Origin: Brachybacterium sacelli
GTDB taxonomy: Bacteria; Actinomycetota; Actinomycetes; Actinomycetales; Dermabacteraceae
Length of the DNA stretch: 64,000 bases
Assembly (NCBI RefSeq): GCF_017876545.1
Contig: NZ_JAGIOD010000001.1
Span: 868,001-932,000 of the forward strand
Direction: 5' to 3'
Part shown: positions 1-10,320 of the stretch, piece by piece
Position numbering within the stretch: position 1 is the stretch's first letter
Layout of the letters: each line of letters begins with the position of its first letter
Made by a program: the position numbers and the translations under genes
Notes under the pieces: model-generated
The model's input: the letters and a program-made list of their open reading frames with translations, nothing else
Databases searched by the model: none
What the model was told of the DNA's origin: nothing

Positions 1-184
1 GATGGACTGGAAGGAACTCCAGACCACCACGATGGACACCGCCTCGCGCACGCTGAAGCAGGTCACGGTCGACGAGGCCGCGGACGCCGACACCATCTTC
101 TCCGTCCTGATGGGCGACGACGTCGAGTCCCGGCGCCGCTTCATCCAGGAGAACGCCAAGGACGTCCGCTTCCTCGACATCTGA
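1..184 (+). CDS. gyrB: DNA gyrase subunit B, C-terminal end (partial)
   Basis: Only the last 60 or so residues are present; the gene enters from the left edge with its reading frame at base 2. The tail with [17 protein letters not shown] and ending AKDVRFLDI is the standard GyrB C-terminus from the TOPRIM/tail region. GyrB is the ATPase subunit of gyrase, which supercoils DNA as a GyrA2GyrB2 complex. gyrA follows after 31 bp, so the two are probably co-transcribed. The identification rests on the tail motif and the neighbour, and is secure despite the truncation by the window edge. Confidence 0.95.
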   Translation, partial: MDWKELQTTTMDTASRTLKQVTVDEAADADTIFSVLMGDDVESRRRFIQENAKDVRFLDI

Positions 185-215
185 TCTCGGCCCCTTTCGA
201 AAGGCCTTCCGCACC

Positions 216-3011
<2,796 letters not shown>

Positions 3012-3014
3012 TCC

Positions 3015-3572
3015 GTGAGCACGAGTGATTCGAGGACGGCCACCGGCACGTCCGCGCCTCCGGAATCGACCACCAAGCTCCCGTCGTTCCAGGAGGAGTC
3101 GCCCGCCTCGGAGCAGCAGTCGATCGGCTCCGGCACGGGCTCCGCCGCCAAGGGCGCGAGCCGCAGCCCGAAGAAGCAGTCCTCGGACAGGCCGGCCGAG
3201 ACCGAGAAGCGCGGCCCGCGCCGGGTGCGCCTGACCCTGGCCCGGCTCGATCCGTTCTCGGTGATGAAGCTGTCGTTCCTGGTGGCCATTGCCATCGGGA
3301 TCGCGACCGTGGTGGCCGTGGTGCTGCTGTGGAACCTGGTGGACGCGATCGGCCTGTGGTCCCAGGTCGACCAGCTCGGTCGTGATCTCAACGGCGGGGA
3401 GCCGCTGCCGTTCATGGAGTTCTTCCAGTTCTCCAAGATGGTCAGCTACGGCACGATCGTCGCGGTGGTGAACGTCGTGATCATCACGGCGCTGGGCACG
3501 CTCCTGGCCTTCCTCTACAACCTGGTGGCGGCGCTGCTGGGCGGACTGAAGATGACCTTCACCGACGAGTGA
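3015..3572 (+). CDS. DUF3566 membrane protein
   Basis: This 185-aa protein has a disordered, Ser/Lys/Arg-rich N-terminal half (residues 1-80) and a membrane domain with two hydrophobic segments (about 93-115 and 142-175). The ARLDPFSVMKLSFL start of the domain is the signature of the DUF3566 family. That family sits directly after gyrA across Actinobacteria; its function is not established. The GTG start is 3 bp after the gyrA stop, with the GAGGAG at the gyrA end acting as ribosome site, so it is translationally linked to gyrA. A strong hairpin follows the gene. Confidence 0.9.
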   Translation: MSTSDSRTATGTSAPPESTTKLPSFQEESPASEQQSIGSGTGSAAKGASRSPKKQSSDRPAETEKRGPRRVRLTLARLDPFSVMKLSFLVAIAIGIATVVAVVLLWNLVDAIGLWSQVDQLGRDLNGGEPLPFMEFFQFSKMVSYGTIVAVVNVVIITALGTLLAFLYNLVAALLGGLKMTFTDE

Positions 3573-3598
3573 CCGCAGGCGCCGCTGAGGCGCCCGGC

Positions 3599-3667
3599 CC
3601 TCGAGTAATGCACCGGCACGACCGATCTGCGCCCGCGCACCGGTCGTGCCGGTGCATTACTGCGAGG
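3599..3667. terminator. Bidirectional terminator hairpin between DUF3566 gene and ybaK
   Basis: There is a perfect 21-bp inverted repeat (arms 3604-3624 and 3641-3661) around a 16-nt loop. After a one-base bulge at 3662 it extends by five more pairs (3599-3603 with 3663-3667). There is no clear T-run. It lies between convergent genes, so it can act for both strands. Confidence 0.75.
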
Positions 3668-3687
3668 AGGGACGCGTCTGGCGCCGC

Positions 3688-4164
3688 TCAGCCGTGGAGC
3701 TCGGCGACGTCGGCGATCCGCGCGTCGAGGTGGGCGAGGGCGGCCTCGGCGTTCACCGTGGCCGCCACACCGTGGGCGCCGGCGCCGATCGAGATCCGTC
3801 GTGCCGCGTCCCCGGCCAGCGAGGCATCGGCGACCACGGGCCAGGCGGTGGTGGCGCCGAACGGGGTGATGGTGCCGCACTCGTACCCGGTGACGTCCCG
3901 GGCGACCTCCTTGTCCGGCATCGACAGTCGGTTCACCCCGAGCAGTGCGCGCAGCCGCGGCCAGGAGATCTCCCGGTCCCCCGGTACCAGCACGAAGAGG
4001 TAATCGCCCTCGCCGCGGCGGACCACCAGGGTCTTGACCAGGTCGCGGGGCTCGATGCCGCGGGCGGCCGCCGCCTCCGCGAGGGAGCCCACGCGGCCGT
4101 GCCGGGTGATCTCGACGTCCAGTCCGGAGGCCTCCAGGGCCGCGATCGCGCGCTGCTCGCTCAT
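3688..4164 (-). CDS. ybaK: YbaK/EbsC-family aminoacyl-tRNA deacylase
   Basis: The protein has 158 aa, the usual length for a stand-alone YbaK/ProRS-INS domain. Family features visible are LVKTLVVR with the conserved Lys, the DREISWPRLRALLG stretch, and GTITPFGA, which corresponds to the GGISPLG substrate loop. Family members hydrolyse mischarged Cys-tRNA(Pro) or similar species in trans. The exact tRNA substrate cannot be told from sequence. It is a single gene, convergent with the DUF3566 gene across the strong hairpin and divergent from the hypothetical gene at 4229. Confidence 0.85.
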   Translation of the reverse strand: MSEQRAIAALEASGLDVEITRHGRVGSLAEAAAARGIEPRDLVKTLVVRRGEGDYLFVLVPGDREISWPRLRALLGVNRLSMPDKEVARDVTGYECGTITPFGATTAWPVVADASLAGDAARRISIGAGAHGVAATVNAEAALAHLDARIADVAELHG

Positions 4165-4228
4165 TCCACCACGATAAGCGCGTCGGCCGGGCGCGACGCC
4201 TCGGCGGCGTGCTCGCTATGGTCAAGGC

Positions 4229-5020
4229 ATGTCCTCCTCCTCGACACTGCACGCCCCCACCGTTCCGGACGCCCCGGAGGACTACCCCTGGACCGGGCGG
4301 GCGGTGGGCTCCGCACTGCTGCTCAGCACGGGGATCGCGGACCTCGATCCGCCCGGCGGTGCGGACGCCCCCGCCGAGCAGCAGGCGCGACCGCTGGTGG
4401 ACGTCGCCGCACTCGACGCGGGGCTCGCCGCCGACGGCGCGGCCCCGCTGGCCGAGCGCACCCTGGTGGTGGCCGTCGGTTCCAACCAGACCCCGGCGAC
4501 CATCGCCCGCAAGTACGCCCGCTCCGGCCGGGACCTCCACCCGGCCACGCCGTTCGTGCGCTGCACCATGCATCATCTCGCCGTCGGCCATTGCGCCCAC
4601 ATCTCCGCGCGCGGCTACGTCCCCGCCGCGCCGTACCGCGCCGAGGGGGAGCGGATGGAGCTCGTGGCCACCTGGTTCGACCCGGGGCAGCTCGCCGTCG
4701 TCGACGAGACCGAGCCCAACTACGACCGCCTCCGCCTCGAGGCGGAGAGCTTCCCGGTGACCCTCGCGACGGGGGAGCGGCCGAAGCACGTCGACGTCTA
4801 CGCCTCGCGGTGGGGCGTCCTCGCCCATGAGCAGCCGATCCCGCTGCGTCACCGCCAGCAGGAGATCTTCGACGAGCTGGTGGCTCTCACCGGGTCCGAC
4901 CTGCTGCGAGGGGACGCGGCGGAGATCTGCGGCCGGCTCGAGGCGAACCCCGAGGCCCTCCGGACCCTGGTGCGCGAGCACTCGCTGGTGGCCGACGACG
5001 GACTGCCCCGACCCACCTGA
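4229..5020 (+). CDS. Hypothetical protein with possible gamma-glutamylcyclotransferase-like fold
   Basis: I do not recognise this 263-aa protein with certainty. The centre has VVAVGSNQTPATIARKY, then TPFVRCTMHHLAVGHCAHIS, and later AVVDETEPNYDRLRLE. A glycine-serine-asparagine motif (xGSN) after a hydrophobic strand and a downstream LDxxE-type acidic motif recall the AIG2/GGCT fold, but similarity is limited to those signatures. There is no signal peptide or membrane segment, so it is probably cytosolic. It is a lone gene, convergent with the oxidoreductase at 5027 with only 6 bp between stops. Confidence 0.55.
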   Translation: MSSSSTLHAPTVPDAPEDYPWTGRAVGSALLLSTGIADLDPPGGADAPAEQQARPLVDVAALDAGLAADGAAPLAERTLVVAVGSNQTPATIARKYARSGRDLHPATPFVRCTMHHLAVGHCAHISARGYVPAAPYRAEGERMELVATWFDPGQLAVVDETEPNYDRLRLEAESFPVTLATGERPKHVDVYASRWGVLAHEQPIPLRHRQQEIFDELVALTGSDLLRGDAAEICGRLEANPEALRTLVREHSLVADDGLPRPT

Positions 5021-5026
5021 ACGGCC

Positions 5027-6562
5027 TCATCCCACCGTGAAGTCGATCCGGTGCCAGCCGCTCGCGCCGTTCGGTGCCGGAGGGGCCTCCTCGTCGGTCT
5101 GCAGCTCGCCCTCACCGTCTCTCGCGCGCACCGTGGCCGCGTGATCGCCTGAGGTCGCATCCTCCCAGCGCAGGGACCATTGCACCCAGGTGTCGTCGCT
5201 GACCTCGGCGCCCAGCTCCGCCTCCCGCCAGTCCCCGTCGTCGATCCGCACCTCGACGTGGGCGATGCCCCGCTGCTGCGCCCAGGCGGTGCCGCCGAGC
5301 ATCACGGCGCCCTCCGCGTCGGGCGTGAGCGTCGCGAAGGAGCGCGGCACATCGATCCGGGAGGCGATCTTGATCGGGCCCCGTTCGGACCAGCCGCGCG
5401 TGGACCAGTAGGCGGTGTCGTCCGCGAAGCGGGTCACCGTGAGCTCGGTCAGCCATTTTGTCGCCGAGACGTATCCGTACAGCCCGGGCACGACCATGCG
5501 CACCGGGTAGCCGTGCTGGCGCGGCAGCGGCTGCCCGTTCATCCCGACGGCGATCAGCGAGTCCCGCTCATCGGTGAGCGCCTCGAGCGGCGTGGAGGCG
5601 GTGAACCCGTCGACGGAGCGAGAGAGGACCATGTCGGCCCCGTCCTTCACCCCGACCCGCTCGAGCAGGGTGCGCACGGGCACGCCCAGCCAGGTCGCGT
5701 TCCCGGCGAGATCCCCGCCGACGGAGTTGGACACGCAGGCCAGCGTCACATGCTTCTCGATCATCGGTTCGGCGAGCAGCTCCTCGAAGTCCAGCGTCAG
5801 CTCGCGATCCACCAGTCCGTGGATCCTCAGCTGCCAGCTGGTGGGGTCCACGCGCGGCACGGCGAGTGCCGTGTCGATCCGGTAGAAGTCCTCGTTCGGG
5901 GTGACGTACGGCGGCATCCCCTCGAGGTCCACCTGGGCGTCCTGCGGGATCGGCGTCGCCGTGCTCGCGGGCTCGGGCAGCACGTACTGCGCCGCCCGAC
6001 GGGTGATCTCGCGACTCGCGTTCGCGCCCCGGGCGATGGCCGCGCCGATCACCGCGACGACGCCGAGCGCCCCCACGCCGACCAGCGTGCGGCGGCGCCC
6101 CCAGGCCGTCCCGTCCGCCGCGGGGCTGACGGCACGGAGCAGCACGACCAGCAGCGGCACCGCGATCACGGTCCCGCTCGCGGTGGGGATCGCGTCGGGC
6201 GCGCCGTTGCCCGCCCGGGTCAGCACGATGATCGTCGCGAAGAGCCCGAGCGCGGCCAGCAGGGCGGCGGCGAGCCGGGGCCGACGGGCGCCGAGGGCGC
6301 CGGTGAGACCGGTCAGCAGGACGTACACGAGGCCCATCGAGGCGAACAGGACCAGTTTGTCCCGCGTGCCGAACAGGCTGATGGCCAGGTCCTTCACCCA
6401 GGGCGGGATGATGTCGATGAAGCCGCCGCCGACGGCCACGAAGGGCGCTGAGGAGGAGCTGAAGGCCAAGGAGACGAGCTCCGCGACGGCCACCAGCACG
6501 AGGCCCGCGACCACGCCGGCCACCACGGACCACCAGCGCAGCGGGCGGGCACCGGCGTCCAT
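5027..6562 (-). CDS. Membrane-anchored molybdopterin-dependent oxidoreductase (sulfite oxidase family)
   Basis: This 511-aa protein has an N-terminal membrane domain of about five helices (residues 10-190). An extracytoplasmic molybdopterin domain follows (about 230-400), then a C-terminal Ig-like Mo-co dimerisation domain (410-511). The Mo-ligating cysteine is in LACVSNSVGGDL; RMVVPGLYGY and SATKWLTEL are sulfite-oxidase/YedY-type motifs. The electron acceptor and substrate are unknown; sulfite or another sulfur/nitrogen oxide is possible. The ATG overlaps the anti-sigma stop in a TGATG, with GGAG 7 bp upstream; a GTG one codon earlier is an alternative. It is the third gene of the sigma/anti-sigma operon, which suggests control by that sigma factor. 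Confidence 0.85.
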   Translation of the reverse strand: MDAGARPLRWWSVVAGVVAGLVLVAVAELVSLAFSSSSAPFVAVGGGFIDIIPPWVKDLAISLFGTRDKLVLFASMGLVYVLLTGLTGALGARRPRLAAALLAALGLFATIIVLTRAGNGAPDAIPTASGTVIAVPLLVVLLRAVSPAADGTAWGRRRTLVGVGALGVVAVIGAAIARGANASREITRRAAQYVLPEPASTATPIPQDAQVDLEGMPPYVTPNEDFYRIDTALAVPRVDPTSWQLRIHGLVDRELTLDFEELLAEPMIEKHVTLACVSNSVGGDLAGNATWLGVPVRTLLERVGVKDGADMVLSRSVDGFTASTPLEALTDERDSLIAVGMNGQPLPRQHGYPVRMVVPGLYGYVSATKWLTELTVTRFADDTAYWSTRGWSERGPIKIASRIDVPRSFATLTPDAEGAVMLGGTAWAQQRGIAHVEVRIDDGDWREAELGAEVSDDTWVQWSLRWEDATSGDHAATVRARDGEGELQTDEEAPPAPNGASGWHRIDFTVG

Positions 6563-7431
6563 CACAGGTCTCCGGCCGCGACCACGGGGAGGGTCGGCTG
6601 CTCAGAGCCCCCGGACGGTTCGACGGTGAGGCCGAGCTGCCCGTCCGCCGGGATCTCATCGCTGACCATCACCGCCTGATCGGATCCGGTGACGAGTCCA
6701 GCGCTCCGTGCGCCCTCGTCGTCGATCAGCCACAGCTGGTACGTGCTGTCGCTGGGAAGGTCCGGCAGGTCGGCGGGCTGGACCAGCATTGCCTGCTCGG
6801 CCCGCGAGTACATCAGGTTCAGGGCGCCGCCCGTCTCGGCCGGTACCGTCATGTGCGCGGCGTCGTCGGCCGCCATGATCGTCGAGACCATCTGCTGTTC
6901 CTGCTCGGCCTCCGCCTGCGCGGACTCCATGGCCTCGATGGTCGCCTGCGAGTCCTCCTGGGCGGCTCGCTCCGTGCTCCACAGCCCGACGCCGGTGACG
7001 GTCGTGACCATCAGCGCGGCGGCGGCGACGGCCAGCCAGCGCGTGCGCCGCGCGGAGGACCGATAACGGTCCAGGGACACGACGTCCCCGTCCCGCACGC
7101 CCTCGGACGACGGGTCAGCGGGCGATTCCGCCGCACGATGGGTGTGGACCGGTCGGGGGGCGTCGTGCGGAGTGTCCTGGGAGTCCTGTGCGGGCTCCGG
7201 GGGCAGCTGACGGGTCTGCGCGATCCGCGCCATCAGCGAGTCCTTGAGCTCCGGTCGCGGTGTGACGGGCTCCAGCCCACGGGCCAGCTCACCGGCCGTC
7301 TCCTCGAAGGAGCGGGCCTCGTCGGCTGCCGCCGGATCCTGGTCGAGATATCCCTCGACCCGGGCGCGCTCGCTCTCGTCCAGGGCGTTCAGCGCCCAGG
7401 CACCGGTCATGTCGTACTGCCGCTCGTTCAC
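6562..7431 (-). CDS. rskA: RskA-like anti-sigma-K factor
   Basis: The product is a 289-aa single-pass membrane protein. The cytoplasmic N-terminal anti-sigma domain (ALNALDESERARVEGYLDQDP) binds the sigma factor. One membrane helix (about 142-160, WLAVAAAALMVTTVTGVGLW) follows. The external C-terminal RskA domain has a predicted coiled coil (EAMESAQAEAEQEQQ) and the family strand STYQLWLIDDEG. I chose the GTG at 7431 because it overlaps the sigma stop as GTGA, the usual coupling for such pairs; ATG at 7410 is the alternative. Family members are degraded by regulated proteolysis to release the sigma factor. Confidence 0.85.
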   Translation of the reverse strand: MNERQYDMTGAWALNALDESERARVEGYLDQDPAAADEARSFEETAGELARGLEPVTPRPELKDSLMARIAQTRQLPPEPAQDSQDTPHDAPRPVHTHRAAESPADPSSEGVRDGDVVSLDRYRSSARRTRWLAVAAAALMVTTVTGVGLWSTERAAQEDSQATIEAMESAQAEAEQEQQMVSTIMAADDAAHMTVPAETGGALNLMYSRAEQAMLVQPADLPDLPSDSTYQLWLIDDEGARSAGLVTGSDQAVMVSDEIPADGQLGLTVEPSGGSEQPTLPVVAAGDL

Positions 7432-8033
7432 GAGGTCACCCCCATTCTGTCCCGCAGGACGATCATGCCGTCTCGGATCCGAGTCTTCGCGGTCCCGACG
7501 GGGATGTCGAGCAGGGTCGCCACCTCGCGGTGGCTGTAGCCCCCGAAGTAGGCCAGTCGGATCGCGTCGGACTGCAGCGGTGTCAGCGAACGCATCGCCG
7601 ATTCCACCCGCTGTGCCTCCACTCTCACGATGCCTTCCTCCTGGACGTCGACGACCTTCTCCTCGATGATTCTCAGCCCTTCGTCGGAGTCGCGACGCCG
7701 CGAGGCATCGCTGCTCCGGACGGTGTCCACCGCACGACGGTGGGCGATGGTGCACATCCACCCGTGGGCCGAGCCGCGTCGGCCGTCGAACCGGGTGGCC
7801 TGCTTCCAGATCTCCACGAACACTTCCTGCAGCACCTCCTCGCTGATGGACACATCCCTCACCACGCGCTTGATGAGCGCGAACAGCAGCGAGGAGGTCT
7901 CGTCGTAGAGGCGGGAGAACGCACCTTCGTCGCCGAGGGCGACGCGGCGCAGCAGATCGGCGAGGGGTGGGTCGGCGCTCTCGGCCGCGCCGACCGCCCT
8001 CATACCGGGATCACCCGAGGTGTCGGGAGGCAT
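7428..8033 (-). CDS. sigK: ECF RNA polymerase sigma factor, SigK-like
   Basis: The protein has 201 aa. Sigma region 2 spans about 35-105 (DETSSLLFALIKRVVRD, EEVLQEVFVEIWKQA) and region 4 about 145-198, with HTH YSHREVATLLDIPVGTAKTR. The layout, the RskA partner and the fasciclin neighbour match mycobacterial SigK, which drives fasciclin antigens MPT70/83; the SigK assignment is therefore partly by synteny. The start ATG has GAAGGAG 7 bp upstream. It is first in the operon sigK-rskA-Mo oxidoreductase, 99 bp downstream of the fasciclin gene on the same strand. Confidence 0.88.
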   Translation of the reverse strand: MPPDTSGDPGMRAVGAAESADPPLADLLRRVALGDEGAFSRLYDETSSLLFALIKRVVRDVSISEEVLQEVFVEIWKQATRFDGRRGSAHGWMCTIAHRRAVDTVRSSDASRRRDSDEGLRIIEEKVVDVQEEGIVRVEAQRVESAMRSLTPLQSDAIRLAYFGGYSHREVATLLDIPVGTAKTRIRDGMIVLRDRMGVTS

Positions 8034-8062
8034 TCACAGCTCCTTCGGTGAGGGAGGGAGCA

Positions 8063-8107
8063 GAGCGGGCGATGGCGGTCGCGATCGTCCCCACCGCCCG
8101 CCCGCTC
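8063..8107 (-). terminator. Hairpin between fasciclin gene and sigK
   Basis: A 9-bp outer stem (8063-8071 with 8099-8107) and a 6-bp inner stem (8074-8079 with 8093-8098) are separated by a 2-nt bulge around a 13-nt loop. It has no T-run. It may terminate the fasciclin mRNA or attenuate read-through into sigK. Confidence 0.55.
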
Positions 8108-8132
8108 GGCACCTCAGTGCAGTGTGCTCTGT

Positions 8133-8795
8133 TCAGGCGGCGTCCGCCATCGCCGGGGGCATCAGAACGGTATCGACCAGGTAGACGGTGGCGTTCTGAG
8201 TCTGCACGCCGCCGCAGATCACGGCGGCATCGCCCACCTTGAGGTCGTCGCCTTCGCCGGTGACCTCGACATCCTCGCCCTGCACCGTGGTGTGGGTGCC
8301 GGCGATCTCGTCGGGGCCGATCTGTCCGGGCACCACGTGGTAGGTGAGCACGTCCGTGAGGGCCTCGGAGTCCTCGGCCAGCGCGCCGAGGTCTTCCTCG
8401 GGGATCTCCGCGAAGGCGTCGTCGACCGGGGCGAACACGGTGAACTCGTCACCGTCCAGAGTTCCGGTGAGGTCCACGTCGGCATTCAGCTCGCCCGAGA
8501 CGGCCGAGGTCAGCTTCGTGAGCATCGGATTGTTCGAGGCCGCGACGCTCAGCGGGTCCTGGGCCATGCCCTCCACGGAGCCGGCGCCGTCCGGCACCAT
8601 CTCCGCATAGTCGGCGCAGCCGGGGCCGACGAGGTCCGCGGCCGGATCCATGGCCATCTCGCCCCCGCCGTCGGACGCCTGACCGCCCTCCTCGGTGGAG
8701 CCCTCTCCGCCCATGCCGCTCGAGCAGGCGCTCATCAACGCGACGGTGGCCGCGAGCGCCCCGAGCTTCGGAAGCGTCATCGTGCGAGTGGTCAT
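8133..8795 (-). CDS. Fasciclin-domain (FAS1) lipoprotein
   Basis: The precursor is a 220-aa secreted lipoprotein. The signal peptide (1-25) ends in the lipobox LMSAC. After a Gly/Glu-rich linker a single FAS1 domain (about 85-220) shows the H1 motif [15 protein letters not shown], the H2 motif [10 protein letters not shown], and the final strand [15 protein letters not shown]1 proteins act at the cell surface in adhesion or envelope maintenance; mycobacterial MPT83 is the nearest functional model. The ATG at 8795 has GAAGGAGA 6 bp upstream; the frame stays open further upstream but that part is antisense to the tRNA. It is a likely target of the adjacent sigma factor. Confidence 0.88.
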   Translation of the reverse strand: MTTRTMTLPKLGALAATVALMSACSSGMGGEGSTEEGGQASDGGGEMAMDPAADLVGPGCADYAEMVPDGAGSVEGMAQDPLSVAASNNPMLTKLTSAVSGELNADVDLTGTLDGDEFTVFAPVDDAFAEIPEEDLGALAEDSEALTDVLTYHVVPGQIGPDEIAGTHTTVQGEDVEVTGEGDDLKVGDAAVICGGVQTQNATVYLVDTVLMPPAMADAA

Positions 8796-8847
8796 GACAG
8801 TCTCCTTCGTGATCCTGTGCTGACACCGGAGCGGCGTCACGCCAGGA

Positions 8848-8874
8848 GTTCGGAACGGGAGCCGAGCCGGATTG
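8848..8874 (-). promoter_or_regulatory. Possible SigK-type promoter of the fasciclin gene
   Basis: On the minus strand, CAATCC (8874-8869) and CCGAAC (8853-8848) are spaced by 15 nt and lie about 50 nt before the start codon. As I recall, the mycobacterial SigK promoter has a CCATCC-like -35 and a CCGAAT-like -10 with a slightly longer spacer. Each element has one mismatch, so this is tentative. Confidence 0.3.
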
Positions 8875-9002
8875 GAGCGGATCCGGGGACGGGCTGTGAC
8901 CTCCCGTACAACCGCTCGGGGCGGTTGGACGCGGTAGGCCGGGGCGCTGTACTGTTGCTCGTCGGTGGATGAGTCCGGTCGTGGCCGGAGATCAGTCCCC
9001 AT

Positions 9003-9076
9003 GGGCCTATAGCTCAGTCGGTTAGAGCGCTGTCCTGATAAGACAGAGGTCACTGGTTCAAGTCCAGTTAGGCCCA
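9003..9076 (+). tRNA. tRNA-Ile (GAT)
   Basis: The cloverleaf is complete at 74 nt. Acceptor arms GGGCCTA and TAGGCCC pair fully, with discriminator A and no encoded CCA. The D-arm is AGCTCAGTCGGTTAGAGC. The anticodon stem TGTCC/AGACA-type pairing carries the loop CTGATAA with anticodon GAT. The T-loop is GGTTCAAGTCC. It lies between the fasciclin gene and the DLW-39 peptide. Confidence 0.97.
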
Positions 9077-9096
9077 CTTCGAGGATCGGAGGACTC

Positions 9097-9255
9097 GTGA
9101 ACAAGCTCGTCAGCTACGCCGCCGTCCTGATCGGCTCGACCGTCGCCGGTCTCCTCGTCTGGCGGAAGGTCGAATCGGACCGCACGCGCAACGATCTGTG
9201 GACCGAGGCCGAGCGGATCTCCGAGGAACAGGACGCCACCGAGGCCCGCGGCTGA
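9097..9255 (+). CDS. DLW-39 family small membrane protein
   Basis: This 52-residue ORF begins at GTG with GGAGGA 7 bp upstream. It has one membrane segment ([17 protein letters not shown], about 6-22), followed by a charged tail that contains NDLW, the motif naming the DLW-39 family. That family is a short actinobacterial protein found beside tRNA-Ile/tRNA-Ala near gyrA; its function is unknown. Position and motif agree, so the annotation is firm although the gene is very short. Confidence 0.88.
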   Translation: MNKLVSYAAVLIGSTVAGLLVWRKVESDRTRNDLWTEAERISEEQDATEARG

Positions 9256-9307
9256 CCCGGCCGCTCCCACCCGCATCTGCCTCACGCAGAGGGTGACAAC
9301 TCGATAC

Positions 9308-9380
9308 GGGGACTTAGCTCAGTTGGTAGAGCGGTAGCTTTGCAAGCTTCAGGTCAGGGGTTCGATCCCCCTAGTCTCCA
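9308..9380 (+). tRNA. tRNA-Ala (TGC)
   Basis: The cloverleaf is complete at 73 nt. Acceptor arms GGGGACT and AGTCTCC pair with one G-T, and the discriminator is A. The D-arm is AGCTCAGTTGGTAGAGC. The anticodon loop TTTGCAA carries TGC, and the T-arm is AGGGGTTCGATCCCC. A strong terminator follows 15 bp later. Confidence 0.97.
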
Positions 9381-9394
9381 CGAAACATCAGGTC

Positions 9395-9427
9395 AGAGGC
9401 CCTTTCCCGAAACGGGAGAGGGTCTCT
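9395..9427 (+). terminator. Terminator of tRNA-Ala
   Basis: A 15-bp stem (9395-9409 with 9413-9427, including two G-T pairs) has a 3-nt AAA loop and a pyrimidine-rich tail TCTCG. It lies directly after tRNA-Ala. Confidence 0.8.
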
Positions 9428-9551
9428 TCTCGTCCGTTTGCCTCACATCGTCGAACTCCACCCAATCCGATGCCCCGTGTGCTCCGAACCACTCCTGGAT
9501 CGCCGCCCCCGACGGCCGCAGGGCCGTCCGGCGTCCGACGAAGGAGTCATG

Positions 9552-10319
9552 ATGCGCACGAAGACGAAGCGAATGCTGCCCCTCCTCGCGGCCACCGCCA
9601 TGCTCGGCACGTTCGGTGCCTCCGGCGCTGCGCTGGCGGAGGGACCGGACACCACGACCCTCGAGGCGAACCTGACCCAGCTGAACGACTCGGGAGCCTC
9701 CGGTACCGCCTGGGTCACGGTCGAGGGCAATGAGGTCCACGTCAAGCTCGATAGCTCGGGGATGCTGACCGACTCACCTCACGCCCAGCACATCCACATC
9801 GGTGGCAAGAACCAGTGCCCCGATCCGTCGATGGAGGGCACGGGCGCCGACGGCGCGATCCGCACCATGGACGCCGCGGGCGACTACGGCGCCGTGCAGG
9901 TGTCCCTGACCAACGACGGCGACACCAGCCCGGACAGCGCGCTGGCCGTGGACCGGTTCCCCACCGGTGACGCGTCCTACGAGCGCACCTTCGAGGTGAG
10001 CGACGAGGTGGCCGAGAACCTGCGCCACGGTGACGGCTCCGCGGTCCTGCACGGCGTCGACCACAACGGCAACGGCACCTACGACGGTGACCAGATGTCA
10101 GATCTGGATCCGAGCCTGCCGTCCGAGGCGACCGATCCCGCTGCCTGCGGCGTGCTCGAGATGGGTCAGATGGAGGCGATGCCCGAGGGCGGCGCCGAGA
10201 CCGGTGACGGCACCACGGCCGGCATCGAGAACTCCGGTGCCCTGCTCGCCGGTGGTGGCCTGCTGACCGCTGCCGCCGCCGGTGCCTTCGCACTGCGCAA
10301 GCGCCACGCCCAGAAGTGA
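9552..10319 (+). CDS. Secreted CHRD-domain protein with C-terminal membrane anchor
   Basis: The product is a 255-aa exported protein. The signal peptide (1-30) ends GAALAEG. A CHRD-type domain (about 35-190) carries PHAQHIHIGGKNQCP and the HGVDHNGNGTYDG stretch. The C-terminus has a glycine/alanine-rich hydrophobic helix (about 228-248) and the charged tail LRKRHAQK, like a cell-wall sorting signal but with no LPXTG-type motif before it. AAGGAG 5 bp before the ATG at 9552 fixes the start. The sortase gene begins 1 bp after its stop, so the protein is a candidate substrate. Confidence 0.82.
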   Translation: MRTKTKRMLPLLAATAMLGTFGASGAALAEGPDTTTLEANLTQLNDSGASGTAWVTVEGNEVHVKLDSSGMLTDSPHAQHIHIGGKNQCPDPSMEGTGADGAIRTMDAAGDYGAVQVSLTNDGDTSPDSALAVDRFPTGDASYERTFEVSDEVAENLRHGDGSAVLHGVDHNGNGTYDGDQMSDLDPSLPSEATDPAACGVLEMGQMEAMPEGGAETGDGTTAGIENSGALLAGGGLLTAAAAGAFALRKRHAQK

Positions 10320-10320
10320 C

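Noticed and set aside
8034..8132. A SigK-type promoter (CCATCG ... CCGAAG) before sigK
   Set aside because: The spacer is about 21 bp and the CCGAAG overlaps the ribosome site.
8796..9104. N-terminal extension of the fasciclin ORF up to 9104
   Set aside because: The extension is antisense to tRNA-Ile and lacks a signal peptide; the start at 8795 has a ribosome site and lipoprotein signal.
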